Shown here: piece by piece, positions 54,183 to 62,435 of the stretch
Layout of the letters: every line of letters begins with the position of its first letter
Numbering within the stretch: the first letter of the stretch is position 1
Assembly: GCF_016429215.1 (NCBI RefSeq)
Contig: NZ_JAELUH010000024.1
Location: forward strand, 1-64,000
Source of the DNA: Herbaspirillum sp. ASV7
GTDB taxonomy: Bacteria > Pseudomonadota > Gammaproteobacteria > Burkholderiales > Burkholderiaceae_D
DNA length: 64,000 bases
Reading direction: 5' to 3'
Program-made: the position numbers and the translations under genes
Notes under the pieces: model-generated
Databases searched by the model: none
What the model saw: only the letters and a program-made list of their open reading frames with translations
Told to the model about the DNA's origin: nothing

Positions 54183-54412
54183 TTCAGCCCCCTCTGTCAA
54201 CCGGTAACGGCGCCGTCCCGGCGCCCTGCCATCACGCAGTTCGTAAGCTCAGCTTTATTCTCGTAAAGATGAAGTAAAGCCGTCTTGATCATATGCCAAA
54301 ACGCATCGTCTGTGCGTGGCGCCGCGCCACCGTGGGGAGGGACGGATCCTGCGCTCTTGGGGGGAGTGCTCACATGTCCTCGGCTGCTTGCTGTAAAGAA
54401 ATTCTTCTGGTT

Positions 54413-54440
54413 TTATCGGCTCGGTGCGGTTTTTTCTTTA
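54413..54440 (-). promoter_or_regulatory. Candidate sigma-28 (FliA) promoter
   Basis: On the minus strand TAAA (54440-54437) is followed after 16 nt by GCCGATAA (54420-54413). The flagellar consensus is TAAA-N15-GCCGATAA, so the -10 is perfect and the spacing is one base long. It points to the GGDEF/EAL gene, whose start is 231 bp downstream. The 54201-54647 gap otherwise holds no convincing gene. Confidence 0.6.
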
Positions 54441-54567
54441 TAGTTGTCATACTGCTTTATTTGTACCGGCGGCGATACGCCCTTTAGCCGGGTGGGCGTC
54501 GTTGCAAGGCGGAGGAGGGGGGGGATGGTGTATGATGCCCCGGCGGGATGGAGAGATCGCCGGCGCG

Positions 54568-54591
54568 GCATGTTTCCCTGCTGAAACATGC
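54568..54591. promoter_or_regulatory. Inverted repeat upstream of the DedA gene
   Basis: GCATGTTTC (54568-54576) and GAAACATGC (54583-54591) are perfect 9-bp arms around 6 nt, 57 bp before the DedA start. A run of eight G lies at 54517-54524. There is no T-run; operator or leader hairpin. Confidence 0.5.
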
Positions 54592-54647
54592 AACCCCACG
54601 GCGATGGGGCGCCCCCCGGCATCAATGATTCACAGACGATTGGGCAT

Positions 54648-55310
54648 ATGGATTATCTGCAGTTGCTGGACGTGCTGGTGCACGTGGACAAATACCTGGG
54701 TGTCCTCATCGAGCAGTACGGCACCCTTATCTATGCGGTGCTGTTCCTGATCGTCTTCTGCGAGACCGGCCTGGTGGTCTTGCCCTTCCTGCCGGGCGAT
54801 TCGCTGCTGTTCATCGCCGGCACCTTCTGTGCCACCGGCGCCATGGATATCTGGGTGCTGATGACCCTGCTGGTCGTGGCCGCAGTGGCCGGCAATACGC
54901 TCAATTACTGGATCGGCGGGTGGGTCGGACACCGGATCTACACCCACAACTACCGCTGGCTGAACCCCGAAGCCCTGCAAAAGACCCATGCCTTCTATGA
55001 AAAGCATGGCGGCAAGACCATCGTCATCGCCCGCTTCACCCCCATCGTGCGCAGCTTCGCCCCCTTCATCGCCGGCGCTTCGGCCATGAGTTTCGGCCGC
55101 TTCCAGCTCTTCAATGTGCTGGGCGCCTTCCTGTGGGTGGTCGGCCTGGTGGTGCTTGGTTATCTGTTCGGCAATATCCCGGTGGTGCAGCAGAACCTGA
55201 ATTGCCTGGTGATCATGGGCTTGATCGGTGCCGTCATCCCCATCTTTGCTGGGGCGCTGTGGCAGGTGTGGCGCAAGCTGCGCAGCAAGCGCAAGGTCAG
55301 CAACGCCTGA
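54648..55310 (+). CDS. DedA-family membrane protein
   Basis: This 220-residue inner-membrane protein of the DedA/VTT (SNARE-associated) family is thought to act in lipid-carrier or phospholipid flipping and in proton-dependent membrane homeostasis. Family motifs are ETGLVVLPFLPGDSLLFIAG, GNTLNYWIGGWVG, FYEKHGGKTIVIARFTPIVR and SFAPFIAGASAMSF. ATG 54648 gives MDYLQLLDVLVHVDKYLG, the usual DedA start; the longer ORF adds 20 residues. The E and D/R residues needed by YqjA/YghB-type proteins are present. It ends in a basic tail. Confidence 0.93.
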   Translation: MDYLQLLDVLVHVDKYLGVLIEQYGTLIYAVLFLIVFCETGLVVLPFLPGDSLLFIAGTFCATGAMDIWVLMTLLVVAAVAGNTLNYWIGGWVGHRIYTHNYRWLNPEALQKTHAFYEKHGGKTIVIARFTPIVRSFAPFIAGASAMSFGRFQLFNVLGAFLWVVGLVVLGYLFGNIPVVQQNLNCLVIMGLIGAVIPIFAGALWQVWRKLRSKRKVSNA

Positions 55311-55330
55311 AGGTGATGCATATCGCATAA

Positions 55331-55363
55331 AAAACCGGCGCTGGTGACAGCGCCGGTTTTTTT
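55331..55363. terminator. Bidirectional terminator between dedA and amiC
   Basis: AAAACCGGCGCTG (55331-55343) pairs with CAGCGCCGGTTTT (55348-55360) around GTGA. An A-run on the left and a T-run on the right serve both converging genes. Confidence 0.93.
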
Positions 55364-55389
55364 CAGCATCCGCAGTCCGGTGCGTGGCT

Positions 55390-56775
55390 TCAGGTCAGGC
55401 GGTTCTTGGCCAGCGGTGGATTCTTGGCAAAGTAGTTGCGGATGCCGGTGAGGATGGCATCGGCCATCTGTTCCTGGTAGCGCTCGTCGGTGAGCTTGGC
55501 TTCTTCTTCGGGATTGGAGATGAAGGCCGTCTCGATGAGGATACTGGGGATGTCCGGCGCCTTGAGCACGGCAAAGCCGGCCTGTTCCACCGCCCCCTTG
55601 TGTAACTTGTTGATGCCGCCGATTTCCTTGAGGACCGCATTGCCCACGCGCAGGCTGTCATTGATCTGGGCGGTGGTGGAGAGGTCCAGCAAGACGCTGG
55701 CCAGCTGGCGGTCATGGGTCTTGATGTTGACGCCGCCGATCAGGTCGGCCGAGTTTTCCTTGTTGGCCAGCCAGCGGGCAGCCGTCGAGCTGGCGCCCTT
55801 TTCGGACAGCGCGAACACCGACGACCCGCGCGCGGTGGGCTGCACGAAGGCATCGGCATGGATCGACACGAACAGGTCTGCCTGCACCTTGCGCGCCTTG
55901 ACCACGCGCTGGCCCAGCGGCACGAAGAAGTCGGCATCACGGGTGAGCATGACGCGCATGTTGGGGTATTGCTCGATCTTGCGCTTCAAACGCTTGGCGA
56001 TGGACAGCACCACGTCCTTCTCGCGGTTGCCGCGCGCACCGGTGGCGCCGGGATCCTCGCCGCCGTGGCCGGGATCGAGCGCGATGGTGATCATGCGGGT
56101 CATCTGCATGCGTGGCTCGTCGGCGGCCACCTTGGGATTGCGCTCGGCCTTGTCTTCCGGCTGCGGCTTGGCCTCGGCCAGCGGCGCCGGATCAGGCTGC
56201 TTGGCAGGGGCGGGGGCCGGTGCCGACCCTGGCCCCTGGGCCAGCGGCGGGTTGGAATTGGCCGGTGCTTCCTTGAGCCAGTCGCCCTTCTGGATCAGGG
56301 CGGCAATCGGATCCTGCGGATTGGCCGGGTAGAGGTCGATGACGAAGCGGTACTTGTATTCGCCCACCGGTGCCAGGGTAAAGACCTGCGGCTTGATTTC
56401 CTCCTTCAGGTCGAACACCAGTCGTACCACATTGGGCTGGTTCTGGCCCACGCGCACCTGCTTGACATAGGGGTCGTTGGGCTGGATCTTGGCCACCAGG
56501 TCCTTCAGGGTGCTATTGAGGGCGATGCCCTCGATATCCACCACCAGGCGGTCGGGGTTCTTGACCACGAAATGGGTCACCTTGAGGTCGCTGTCGTTTT
56601 CCAGCGTGACGCGGGTGTAGTCGTCAGAAGGCCAGACGCGCACGGCCAGGATCTGCGAGGCCATGGCGGGCAACGGGGTGACGACGGAGATGAACAGCGC
56701 GCCACCGGCTTTGAGGATGGTGCGGCGGCTTTTGGACTTCACAGGTTGGGAGCGAATTTCAGTCGAGCGAGGCAT
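55390..56775 (-). CDS. amiC: N-acetylmuramoyl-L-alanine amidase (AmiC type)
   Basis: This 461-residue periplasmic amidase cleaves septal peptidoglycan. A twin-arginine signal (KSRRTILKAGGALF) is followed by an AMIN domain (about 45-150), a Pro/Ala linker (about 170-225) and an Amidase_3 domain (about 230-450). The zinc ligands are visible in DPGHGGEDPGA and SIHADAF, and the catalytic Glu is in LIETAFISNPEE. Its first 37 bp overlap the tsaE 3' end, so the two are coupled. EnvC/NlpD-type activation is expected from the family. Confidence 0.95.
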   Translation of the reverse strand: MPRSTEIRSQPVKSKSRRTILKAGGALFISVVTPLPAMASQILAVRVWPSDDYTRVTLENDSDLKVTHFVVKNPDRLVVDIEGIALNSTLKDLVAKIQPNDPYVKQVRVGQNQPNVVRLVFDLKEEIKPQVFTLAPVGEYKYRFVIDLYPANPQDPIAALIQKGDWLKEAPANSNPPLAQGPGSAPAPAPAKQPDPAPLAEAKPQPEDKAERNPKVAADEPRMQMTRMITIALDPGHGGEDPGATGARGNREKDVVLSIAKRLKRKIEQYPNMRVMLTRDADFFVPLGQRVVKARKVQADLFVSIHADAFVQPTARGSSVFALSEKGASSTAARWLANKENSADLIGGVNIKTHDRQLASVLLDLSTTAQINDSLRVGNAVLKEIGGINKLHKGAVEQAGFAVLKAPDIPSILIETAFISNPEEEAKLTDERYQEQMADAILTGIRNYFAKNPPLAKNRLT

Positions 56776-57230
56776 TGATGACCCTTGTCGGACAACGCAC
56801 GCAATTCTACATCACGACCGTGCTCTGCAAGCGACAGGCTGACGTGAATGTCCGGCGGCGGCAACACCGGCGCACCCTTTTCGGGCCACTCGACGATACA
56901 GACGGAGTTTTCGTTGAAATGTTCACGAAAACCGGCATCGAGGAACTCTTCCGGGCTGGCCATGCGGTACAGGTCGAAGTGGATGACTGTTACCATGCGC
57001 TCTGCGAGCTTCACCTCGTAGGGTTCGGCCAGGGTATAGGTGGGGCTCTTGACCCGCCCCTGGTAGCCCGCCGCATGCAGCAGCGCGCGCGTGAGTGCGG
57101 TCTTGCCGGCCCCCAGGTCGCCGTGCAGGTAAATTGCCAGGCCCGGGCTGAGCACCTGCGCCAGGTCGGCGCCCAGGCGGGCGGTGGCGGCTTCGTCGGG
57201 CAGGTGCATGTGGAGGTGGAGTCGCTGCAT
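56739..57230 (-). CDS. tsaE: tRNA threonylcarbamoyladenosine biosynthesis ATPase TsaE
   Basis: This 163-residue P-loop protein is required with TsaB and TsaD for t6A37 in tRNA. Walker A is GDLGAGKTAL, then VKSPTYTLAEPY, VIHFDLYRM and VCIVEWPEKG, all typical. ATG 57230 gives MQRLHLHMHLPDEAATARLG; ATG 57272 is in frame but would overlap the divergent queG start. It overlaps amiC by 37 bp, a common pairing in proteobacteria. Confidence 0.95.
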   Translation of the reverse strand: MQRLHLHMHLPDEAATARLGADLAQVLSPGLAIYLHGDLGAGKTALTRALLHAAGYQGRVKSPTYTLAEPYEVKLAERMVTVIHFDLYRMASPEEFLDAGFREHFNENSVCIVEWPEKGAPVLPPPDIHVSLSLAEHGRDVELRALSDKGHQCLARLKFAPNL

Positions 57231-57270
57231 ACTGATCTTGGTAATCTTCGTTTTTTCGTCACACTGGTTC

Positions 57271-58404
57271 ATGACCGCTCTAGACCCTTCTGCCGGCCTT
57301 GCCGCCGCCACTGATCTCGCCGACCTTGCCGCCGCCATCAAGGCCTGGGGCCGCGAGCTGGGGTTTGCCGAGGTGCGCATCGCCGATGTCGACCTGTCGC
57401 ACCGCGAGGCGGGCTTCCAGGCCTGGCTGGAGAAGGGTTATCACGGTGAAATGGATTATATGGCAAGCCATGGCCTGAAACGCGCCCGTCCGGCCGAACT
57501 GGTGCCGGGCACGGTGCGCGTGGTCAGCGTGCGCATGCCCTACCTGCCACCGCCGTCCGCCCCGGAGCAGGCCGACTGGCGCGCGCACGAAGAGGCCCGC
57601 AGCGCCGATCGTGGCGCCGCCGTGGTCTCGATCTATGCGCGCGGGCGCGACTACCACAAGGTCTTGCGCGCCCGCCTGCAGCAGCTGGCCACCCGCATCG
57701 AGGGGCGCATCGGCGCCTTCGGCTACCGCGTCTTCACCGATTCGGCCCCGGTCATGGAAGTCGCCCTGGCCGAGAAGGCCGGGCTGGGCTGGCGCGGCAA
57801 GCACACCCTGTTGCTGCACCGCGAGGCCGGCTCGATGTTCTTCCTGGGCGAGATGCTGACCGACCTGCCGCTGCCGGTCGACGACCCCGTCACGCCCCAT
57901 TGCGGCCAGTGCAGCGCCTGCATCACGGCTTGCCCGACCGGCGCCATCGTCGCTCCCTACGAGCTCGATGCCCGGCGCTGCATCTCCTATCTCACCATCG
58001 AATTGAAGGGCAGCATCCCCGCAGACCTGCGGCCGCTGATCGGCAACCGCATCTACGGTTGCGACGATTGCCAGCTCTACTGCCCCTGGAACAAGTTCGC
58101 CCAGCGCGCCAGCCTGCCCGACTTCGACCCGCGCCACGGGCTGGAGAGTGCCAGCCTGGTGGAGCTGTTCGGCTGGAGCGAGGAGCAGTTCCTCAAGAAC
58201 ACCGAGGGCAGTGCGATCCGCCGCATCGGCCACGAGCGCTGGCTGCGCAACCTGGCCGTGGGCCTGGGCAATGCCGCGGCCACCCCCTCGCATCGTGGCG
58301 ATGCCGCCATCGTGGCGGCCTTGCAGGCGCGCCTGGGGCATGAGGCGCCGCTGGTGGTCGAGCATGTCCGCTGGGCGCTGGAGCAGCACGGATACATGGA
58401 GTAA
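57271..58404 (+). CDS. queG: Epoxyqueuosine reductase
   Basis: This 377-residue cobalamin and iron-sulfur enzyme performs the last step of queuosine synthesis in tRNA. Two 4Fe-4S motifs are visible (CGQCSACITACPTGAI and CDDCQLYCPWNK). GFAEVRIADVDLS at the N-terminus and FTDSAPVMEVALAEKAGLGW mark the family. The start ATG 57271 lies 40 bp from the divergent tsaE start. Four tRNA-modifying genes (miaA, miaB, tsaE, queG) are in this window. Confidence 0.96.
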   Translation: MTALDPSAGLAAATDLADLAAAIKAWGRELGFAEVRIADVDLSHREAGFQAWLEKGYHGEMDYMASHGLKRARPAELVPGTVRVVSVRMPYLPPPSAPEQADWRAHEEARSADRGAAVVSIYARGRDYHKVLRARLQQLATRIEGRIGAFGYRVFTDSAPVMEVALAEKAGLGWRGKHTLLLHREAGSMFFLGEMLTDLPLPVDDPVTPHCGQCSACITACPTGAIVAPYELDARRCISYLTIELKGSIPADLRPLIGNRIYGCDDCQLYCPWNKFAQRASLPDFDPRHGLESASLVELFGWSEEQFLKNTEGSAIRRIGHERWLRNLAVGLGNAAATPSHRGDAAIVAALQARLGHEAPLVVEHVRWALEQHGYME

Positions 58405-58434
58405 AGTGAGCCTCCCACAAGAGGAGGAGAACCC

Positions 58435-60858
58435 ATGACAAGAATGAAACCGCTGGTCGTGCTGGCCCTGCTGGCGGCCGCCCAGGCTGCCCAGGCTGCA
58501 ACCCCGCAGGACACCCTCACCGTTCCCGGCCTGCAGCAGCGCGCCGAGATCCTGGTGGATCGCTGGGGCGTGCCGCACATCTACGCCGCCAGCGAACGCG
58601 ACGCCTTCTTCATGCAGGGCTTCAACGCCGCCCGCGACCGCCTGTTCCAGATCGACCTGTGGCGCCGGCGCGGACTGGGCCAGCTCTCCGAGGTCTTCGG
58701 CCCGGCCTACCTGGCGCAGGACCGCGCCACCCGGCTGTTCCTCTATCGCGGCGACATGAAGCGCGAATGGGCCTCCTACGGACCAGGTTCGGAGGACGTG
58801 GCGCAGGCCTTCGTGGAAGGCATCAACGCCTACATCGATCATGTGTCGCTGCACCAGGAGCAGCTGCCCTACGAATTCCGCCAGCTCGGCTACCTGCCGG
58901 CGCGCTGGCAGGCCGAGGACGTGGTGCGCATCCGCAGCCACGGCCTCACGCGCAACCTGCAAAGCGAGGTCGCGCGCGCCCGCGTGGCCTGCGCGGCCGA
59001 CCTCAAGTCCGACGAGGTGCGCTCTGGCCTGACTCCACCCTGGACCGCCCAGATGCCCGAGGGCCTGGACCCCTGCCTGCCCAAGGACTTGCTGCAGGTC
59101 TTTACGCTGGCCACGCAGGGCGTGCGCATCACCCGCGAGAGCCTGTCGGCCGCTGCCACCGCGCGCGACAGCCAACTGGTGCGGATGGAGCCGGATCCGC
59201 TGGCCAATCCGGAAGAGACCATGGAAGGCAGCAACAACTGGGTGGTGGCACCGGCCAAGTCGGCCACCGGTCGCGCCATCATGGCCAACGATCCGCACCG
59301 CGCCTATTCGGCCCCCTCGCTGCGCTACATCGCCCATATCAGCGCCCCGGGGCTGGACGTGATCGGGGCCGGCGAACCGGCGCTGCCGGGCATTTCCATC
59401 GGCCACAACGGCAGCATCGCCTTCGGCCTGACCATCTTCAACATCGACCAGGAAGACCTCTACGTCTACCAGTTGAACCCGGAGCATCCCGACCAGTACC
59501 TCTACCAGGGTAAGTGGGAAGCCATGCGCGTGCTGCACGAACCGGTGCGCATCAAGAATGGCGCGCCCGCCGTGGCCGACCTGATGTTCACCCGCCATGG
59601 CCCGGTGATCTATGTGGACCAGGCCAAGAATCGCGCCTACGCCGTGCGCTCGGGCTGGCTGGAGCCGGGCATGTCGCCTTACTTCGGCAGCATCGCCTAC
59701 ATGCGCGCCCGCGACTTCAAGCACTTCAAGCAATCGATGCTGAACTGGGGCGCGCCCACCGAGAACCAGGTCTATGCCGACGTGAAGGGCAATATCGGCT
59801 GGGTGCCGGGCGGGCTGGCCCCCAAGCGGCCCAACTGGGATGGCCTGATGCCGGTGCCCGGTGATGGCCGCTACGAATGGGCCGGTTTCTGGCGCGGCGA
59901 CCAGCTGCCCTCGACCTACAACCCCAAGCAGGGCTGGTTCGCCTCGGCCAACCAGATGAACCTGCCGCCGGATTATCCCTATCGCGAGCGCAAGCTGGGC
60001 TTCGAATGGACCAACAATTCGCGCTTCACCCGCATCAGCGAAGTGCTGGCCAGCCTGCCCAAGGTGTCGCTGCAGGATTCGATGCGCCTGCAGAATGACG
60101 ACCTGGCCATCCCCGCGCGGCGCCTGGCGGCCTTGCTGAAACCCCTGTCCTCGGAGGATGCCAATACCCGCGCCGCCCTGGCCATCCTGGGCCATTGGGA
60201 TTACGTGGAGCGTGCCGATGCGGCGCAGCCGGCGCTCTATGAAGTCTGGCTGTCGCGCCACCTGGGCCGGGCCTTCAAGAATGCCGTCCTCTCCAAGGCC
60301 GCTGCTGACGCCATGGGCGCGCCCGATACCGCCGTGCTGCTCGATACGCTGGAGCAGCCCAGCCCGGCCTTCGGCGTCGATCCCGCCCAGGCCCGCGCCA
60401 GGCGCGACCAGGTGCTGCTGGAAAGTCTGGGCCAAGCCTACGCGGAGATGGTCAAGCTGCAGGGCGCCGATGCCAGCCAATGGCAATGGGGCAAGCTGCA
60501 CCACAACCTGATGGCGCACCCGCTGGCCGACGTGGTCGACGAGGCCACGCGCAAGAAGTTGAACGTGGGGCCCCTGCCCAAGCATGGCGGCGCCTATTCG
60601 CCCAACCAGTCCACCTATCGCGTCAACGACTTCCGCCAGACCAATGGCCCGTCCTTCCGGGTGGTGGTCGACGTGGGGCGCTGGGATAATTCCTGGGCGG
60701 TCAATTCACCGGGCCAGTCGGGTGACCCCGACAGCCCGCACTACCGCGACCTGGCCGACAAGTGGTTGAAGGGCGAGTACTTCCCGCTGCTGTATTCGCG
60801 GGCGGCCATCGAGAAGGTGACCGAGCGGCGTATCGTGCTGCAACCCGCGAAGCAGTAG
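58435..60858 (+). CDS. Penicillin acylase-family Ntn hydrolase
   Basis: This 807-residue periplasmic precursor has a signal peptide (cut near QAAQA-AT), an alpha chain to G265 and a beta chain starting at the nucleophile S266 (EG-SNNWVVAP). Self-cleavage there, with removal of a linker near 205-265, gives the active heterodimer. NDPHRAYSAPSLRY and GISIGHNGSIAFGLTIFNID follow the family. The related enzymes split penicillins, acyl-homoserine lactones or aculeacin, so the substrate is open; a PvdQ/QuiP-like quorum-signal role is possible. The ribosome site GAGGAGGAG is strong, 30 bp after queG. Confidence 0.9.
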   Translation: MTRMKPLVVLALLAAAQAAQAATPQDTLTVPGLQQRAEILVDRWGVPHIYAASERDAFFMQGFNAARDRLFQIDLWRRRGLGQLSEVFGPAYLAQDRATRLFLYRGDMKREWASYGPGSEDVAQAFVEGINAYIDHVSLHQEQLPYEFRQLGYLPARWQAEDVVRIRSHGLTRNLQSEVARARVACAADLKSDEVRSGLTPPWTAQMPEGLDPCLPKDLLQVFTLATQGVRITRESLSAAATARDSQLVRMEPDPLANPEETMEGSNNWVVAPAKSATGRAIMANDPHRAYSAPSLRYIAHISAPGLDVIGAGEPALPGISIGHNGSIAFGLTIFNIDQEDLYVYQLNPEHPDQYLYQGKWEAMRVLHEPVRIKNGAPAVADLMFTRHGPVIYVDQAKNRAYAVRSGWLEPGMSPYFGSIAYMRARDFKHFKQSMLNWGAPTENQVYADVKGNIGWVPGGLAPKRPNWDGLMPVPGDGRYEWAGFWRGDQLPSTYNPKQGWFASANQMNLPPDYPYRERKLGFEWTNNSRFTRISEVLASLPKVSLQDSMRLQNDDLAIPARRLAALLKPLSSEDANTRAALAILGHWDYVERADAAQPALYEVWLSRHLGRAFKNAVLSKAAADAMGAPDTAVLLDTLEQPSPAFGVDPAQARARRDQVLLESLGQAYAEMVKLQGADASQWQWGKLHHNLMAHPLADVVDEATRKKLNVGPLPKHGGAYSPNQSTYRVNDFRQTNGPSFRVVVDVGRWDNSWAVNSPGQSGDPDSPHYRDLADKWLKGEYFPLLYSRAAIEKVTERRIVLQPAKQ

Positions 60859-60883
60859 AGTGCCGTCCCCGGCTGGCGCCGGG

Positions 60884-61774
60884 TCAATGCACCAGCGCCA
60901 GCCAGAAGGGAACGGTTACAGCCGACACCAGCGTGCCGAACGAAATCAGGAAGGCCGTGAACGGCCCGTTGCCGCCCATGCGCGCAGCCAGGATGTAGCA
61001 GCTGGAGGCGGTCGGCAGGCTGCAGAACAGCACCACGATCTTCAACTGCAGCGGCGGCAGTTGCAGATGACGTCCGATCAGATAGGCCGCCGCCGGCACC
61101 GCCACCAGCTTGATGGCGGTGAACCAGGCCACCACCGCGCGGCTCTCCTTGAGGCCCGACAGACGCAGACCGGCGCCCACCATCAGCAAGCCCAGCGCAA
61201 TGGAGGCGCCGCCCAGGCGCGTGAGCACCACCCCGGCCACCTCCGGCAAGTGCAGGCCCAGTGCCGAAAACGTCAGGCCGCCGGCGGTGGCCAGCAGCAG
61301 CGGATTCTTGGCCAGCTCGCGCAACAGGCTGCCATTTTTCGCCGCCAGCGCATGGACGGCCGCGATATTGCACAGGGGGACGCCGAATCCCAGCAGGATC
61401 GCCATCAAGCCCGCGCCTTCTTCCCCGGCCATGCGGGTGGCCAGCGCCAGTGCGATATAGGAATTGAAGCGGTAGGCGGTCTGCATGCCTGACTCGTAGG
61501 TCATCGGGGTGGCACGCAGGAAGGGTTTGCCCAGCCAGGTCAGCGCGATCCCGCATAGCAGGGCCAGCATGCCGGTCTGCACCAGGCCGCCGGTGACGGC
61601 CAGATCGACCTGCAGCCGCGCCGTGGAATGGAACAGCAGGGCCGGGAAGAGCAGGAAGTAGACCAGTTTTTCCAGGCCGGCCCAGAATTCATCGCCCCAG
61701 TGGCTGATGCGATAGACCAGCACGCCCAGCGCAATGAGGCTGAAGTCGGGCAGCAGGAGCTGGAGGATTTCCAC
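60884..61774 (-). CDS. AEC-family transporter
   Basis: This 296-residue inner-membrane protein of the auxin efflux carrier family (MdcF/YfdV type) has 8-10 hydrophobic segments. It begins LLLPDFSLIALGVLVYRISH and includes GVPLCNIAAVHALAAKNG and LPTASSCYILAARMGGN. Members export or import dicarboxylates, malonate or similar acids. It lies 6 bp after the response regulator gene, so it is probably that system's target and shares its inducer. Confidence 0.88.
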   Translation of the reverse strand: MEILQLLLPDFSLIALGVLVYRISHWGDEFWAGLEKLVYFLLFPALLFHSTARLQVDLAVTGGLVQTGMLALLCGIALTWLGKPFLRATPMTYESGMQTAYRFNSYIALALATRMAGEEGAGLMAILLGFGVPLCNIAAVHALAAKNGSLLRELAKNPLLLATAGGLTFSALGLHLPEVAGVVLTRLGGASIALGLLMVGAGLRLSGLKESRAVVAWFTAIKLVAVPAAAYLIGRHLQLPPLQLKIVVLFCSLPTASSCYILAARMGGNGPFTAFLISFGTLVSAVTVPFWLALVH

Positions 61775-61780
61775 GTCGGC

Positions 61781-62371
61781 TTACTTGAGCAGGCGCGCCA
61801 GTTCGACGGCGGTCTTGACGTTCATCTTGTCGAAGATATGGGCGCGATGGACCTCGACGGTACGCATGCTGATGCCCAGCTCATCGGCGATGACCTTGTT
61901 CATCTTGCCGGCCAGGATCAGGTCCAGCACCTCGCGCTCGCGCACCGACAGGGCCGCCAGGCGGCCTTGCACGGCATCCTCGGCGCCGCCGGCGCGGGAG
62001 CTGGCCAGGGCTTCCAGCACGCGGTCCATCAGCTGGTTGTCGTTGAAGGGCTTTTCAAAGAAATCGAAGGCGCCATTCTTGAGCATGTCCACCGCCATGG
62101 GGACGTCGCCATGGCCGGTGAGAAAGATCACCGGGCGGCGATGCAGCAGGCCCTTGGTCTTGAGTTCGTTGAACAGCGCCACACCGCTGCTGCCGGGCAT
62201 GCGCACATCGAGCAGCAGGCATTCGCCCTCGGCATCGATGCCGGAGGCGCCGGCCAGCGCCGCCAGCAGGGCCGGGCCGCCATCGTAGGCGTTGGCTGCG
62301 ATATTGCGCGAGCGTGCCAGCCAGGCCAGCGAATCGCGGATGATCTCTTCGTCGTCAACTATATGCAGCAT
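61781..62371 (-). CDS. FixJ/DctR-type response regulator
   Basis: This 196-residue protein has a receiver domain (about 1-115, phospho-acceptor D55 in LLLDVRMPG, T85, K107) and a LuxR-type helix-turn-helix (LSVREREVLDLILAGKMNKV, IADELGISMRTVEVHRAHIF). It lies 64 bp after the sensor kinase gene and 6 bp before the AEC gene. DctR and TodT-like regulators are closest in pattern; C4-dicarboxylate control is an inference from the kinase. Confidence 0.92.
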   Translation of the reverse strand: MLHIVDDEEIIRDSLAWLARSRNIAANAYDGGPALLAALAGASGIDAEGECLLLDVRMPGSSGVALFNELKTKGLLHRRPVIFLTGHGDVPMAVDMLKNGAFDFFEKPFNDNQLMDRVLEALASSRAGGAEDAVQGRLAALSVREREVLDLILAGKMNKVIADELGISMRTVEVHRAHIFDKMNVKTAVELARLLK

Positions 62372-62435
62372 CGGTGTGCGGGTGTGCGGATGGCGAGGAC
62401 GGGGCCGCAGGCAGGTCCCGGCAGTCTCTGTTGTT

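Noticed and set aside
54293-54487. 64-codon ORF with a hydrophobic end upstream of dedA
   Set aside because: No ribosome site. It overlaps the candidate sigma-28 promoter on the other strand, and the hydrophobic stretch comes from T-rich DNA.
57280-60585. 1101-codon minus-strand ORF opposite queG and the acylase
   Set aside because: Both plus-strand genes have full catalytic motifs. The ORF has only complement-type composition.
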